DNA from: Sphingosinicella sp963974575
Lineage (GTDB): Bacteria; Pseudomonadota; Alphaproteobacteria; Sphingomonadales; Sphingomonadaceae
Direction: 5' to 3'
Length of the DNA stretch: 64,000 bases
Assembly (NCBI RefSeq): GCF_963974575.1
Contig: NZ_CAXBBQ010000003.1
Coordinates: 396,453 to 460,452, forward strand
A program made the position numbers and the translations under genes. Positions 63,043 through 64,000 of this stretch are shown here, one piece after another (positions within the stretch are counted from its first letter, which is position 1; every line of letters starts with the position of its first letter). Under the pieces are notes generated by a model that was not told the DNA's origin, made no database searches, and was given only the letters and a program-made list of their open reading frames with translations.

Positions 63043-63072
63043 CAAAAAGGCGCCCCAGAGGGCGCCTTTTTG
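63043..63072 (-). terminator. Rho-independent terminator of rRNA operon
   Basis: Minus-strand hairpin GGCGCC, loop, GGCGCC, flanked by AAAAA and TTTTT, about 20 bases beyond the tRNA-fMet gene. It is a strong stem with a T-run, ending the rRNA transcript just before the cation ATPase gene. Confidence 0.9.
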
Positions 63073-63091
63073 TGTGTATCGGCAGAAAGGT

Positions 63092-63168
<77 letters not shown>

Positions 63169-63325
63169 CCAACCATGTCCGACAAGTCGGACCTTCAGGT
63201 CCGCAAGGCCGACTGGCCGCCCGCACAGAAGCGAGAATAGCCAAGGCTCTGGATAGAGCCGCCGGCGCCTGAGGCCTTTAAACATTGTAAATGGGTTTTT
63301 CTTTTCCGTGCGCACCGCCTGCAAA

Positions 63326-63440
63326 GCCTGGCGACGACCTACTCTTCCACTGCTTGAGCAGTAGTACCATCGGCGCTGTCTGGTTTCACGGCCGAGTTCG
63401 GGATGGGATCGGGTGGGGCACAGACGCTATGGTCACCAAG
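63326..63440 (-). rRNA. rrf: 5S ribosomal RNA
   Basis: The minus strand reads TTGGTGACCATAGCGTCTGT at the 5' side, CCCACCCGATCCCATCCCGA in the middle and GGAAGAGTAGGTCGTCGCC at the 3' side, the conserved 5S pattern. The ends are estimated to within a few bases. Confidence 0.93.
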
Positions 63441-63519
63441 CTATGAAGGCGGTGCGTACGAAAAGGGTTTGAAATCGAAGCCGTCGGATCAAAATCCGAT
63501 CAGCGCTGACGATGATAGT

Positions 63520-64000
<481 letters not shown>

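Overview
The window is high-GC alphaproteobacterial DNA, most likely from the order Sphingomonadales. The conserved right half shows why: an aa3 cytochrome oxidase assembly operon (ctaC-ctaD-ctaB-small ORF-ctaG-ctaE-DUF983-SURF1), thrC followed by an M16 peptidase, a SUV3-like helicase followed by an S4-domain gene, fdxA and carD, and an rRNA operon ending in 5S and tRNA-fMet. The exact genus cannot be read from the sequence.

The window has two halves that meet near position 35.4 kb. Positions 1-35,336 are an accessory island dominated by anti-phage and DNA-conflict genes. From left to right it holds: (a) an XRE regulator, a PD-(D/E)XK nuclease and a small lipoprotein; (b) an HTH/coiled-coil gene divergent from a complete Mza-type locus (MORC/MutL-like GHKL ATPase, Z1 helicase-like ATPase, DUF4420 PD-(D/E)XK protein, AIPR protein), followed by a C5-cytosine methyltransferase and a Vsr nuclease; (c) a GIY-YIG nuclease gene split by an IS3-family (IS407-like) insertion; (d) an Hhe-type giant protein (DUF4011, SF1 helicase, Vsr-like nuclease, DUF3320) with a second PD-(D/E)XK-like gene just upstream; (e) a DUF6615-like gene and an all-helical gene; (f) a trypsin-like protease and a lipoprotein, divergent from a membrane-inserted patatin phospholipase; (g) an overlapping operon of a PRTase-CE-like phosphoribosyltransferase, an ORC/CDC6-like ATPase and an unknown protein, then an adenine methyltransferase fused to a target-recognition domain; and (h) the mobility cassette (helical small protein, DUF3489, DUF2924, large serine recombinase).

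The island stops beside a tRNA-Leu(GAG) gene at 35,553-35,639. The left end of the island lies outside the window.

Positions 35,553-64,000 are chromosomal backbone: carD, fdxA, RNA helicase, M23 peptidase, GNAT, rRNA methyltransferase, M16 peptidase, thrC, three plus-strand genes, the cytochrome oxidase block, enoyl-CoA hydratase, an orphan 2Fe-2S subunit, a SulP transporter, nitronate monooxygenase, MgtC-like protein, aldehyde dehydrogenase, a P-type cation ATPase, and the 3' end of an rRNA operon on the minus strand.

Mza and Hhe are known defence systems. The least described units are the PRTase-CE/ORC/unknown/methyltransferase cluster and the patatin-lipoprotein-protease cluster; both are the best places to look for new biology.
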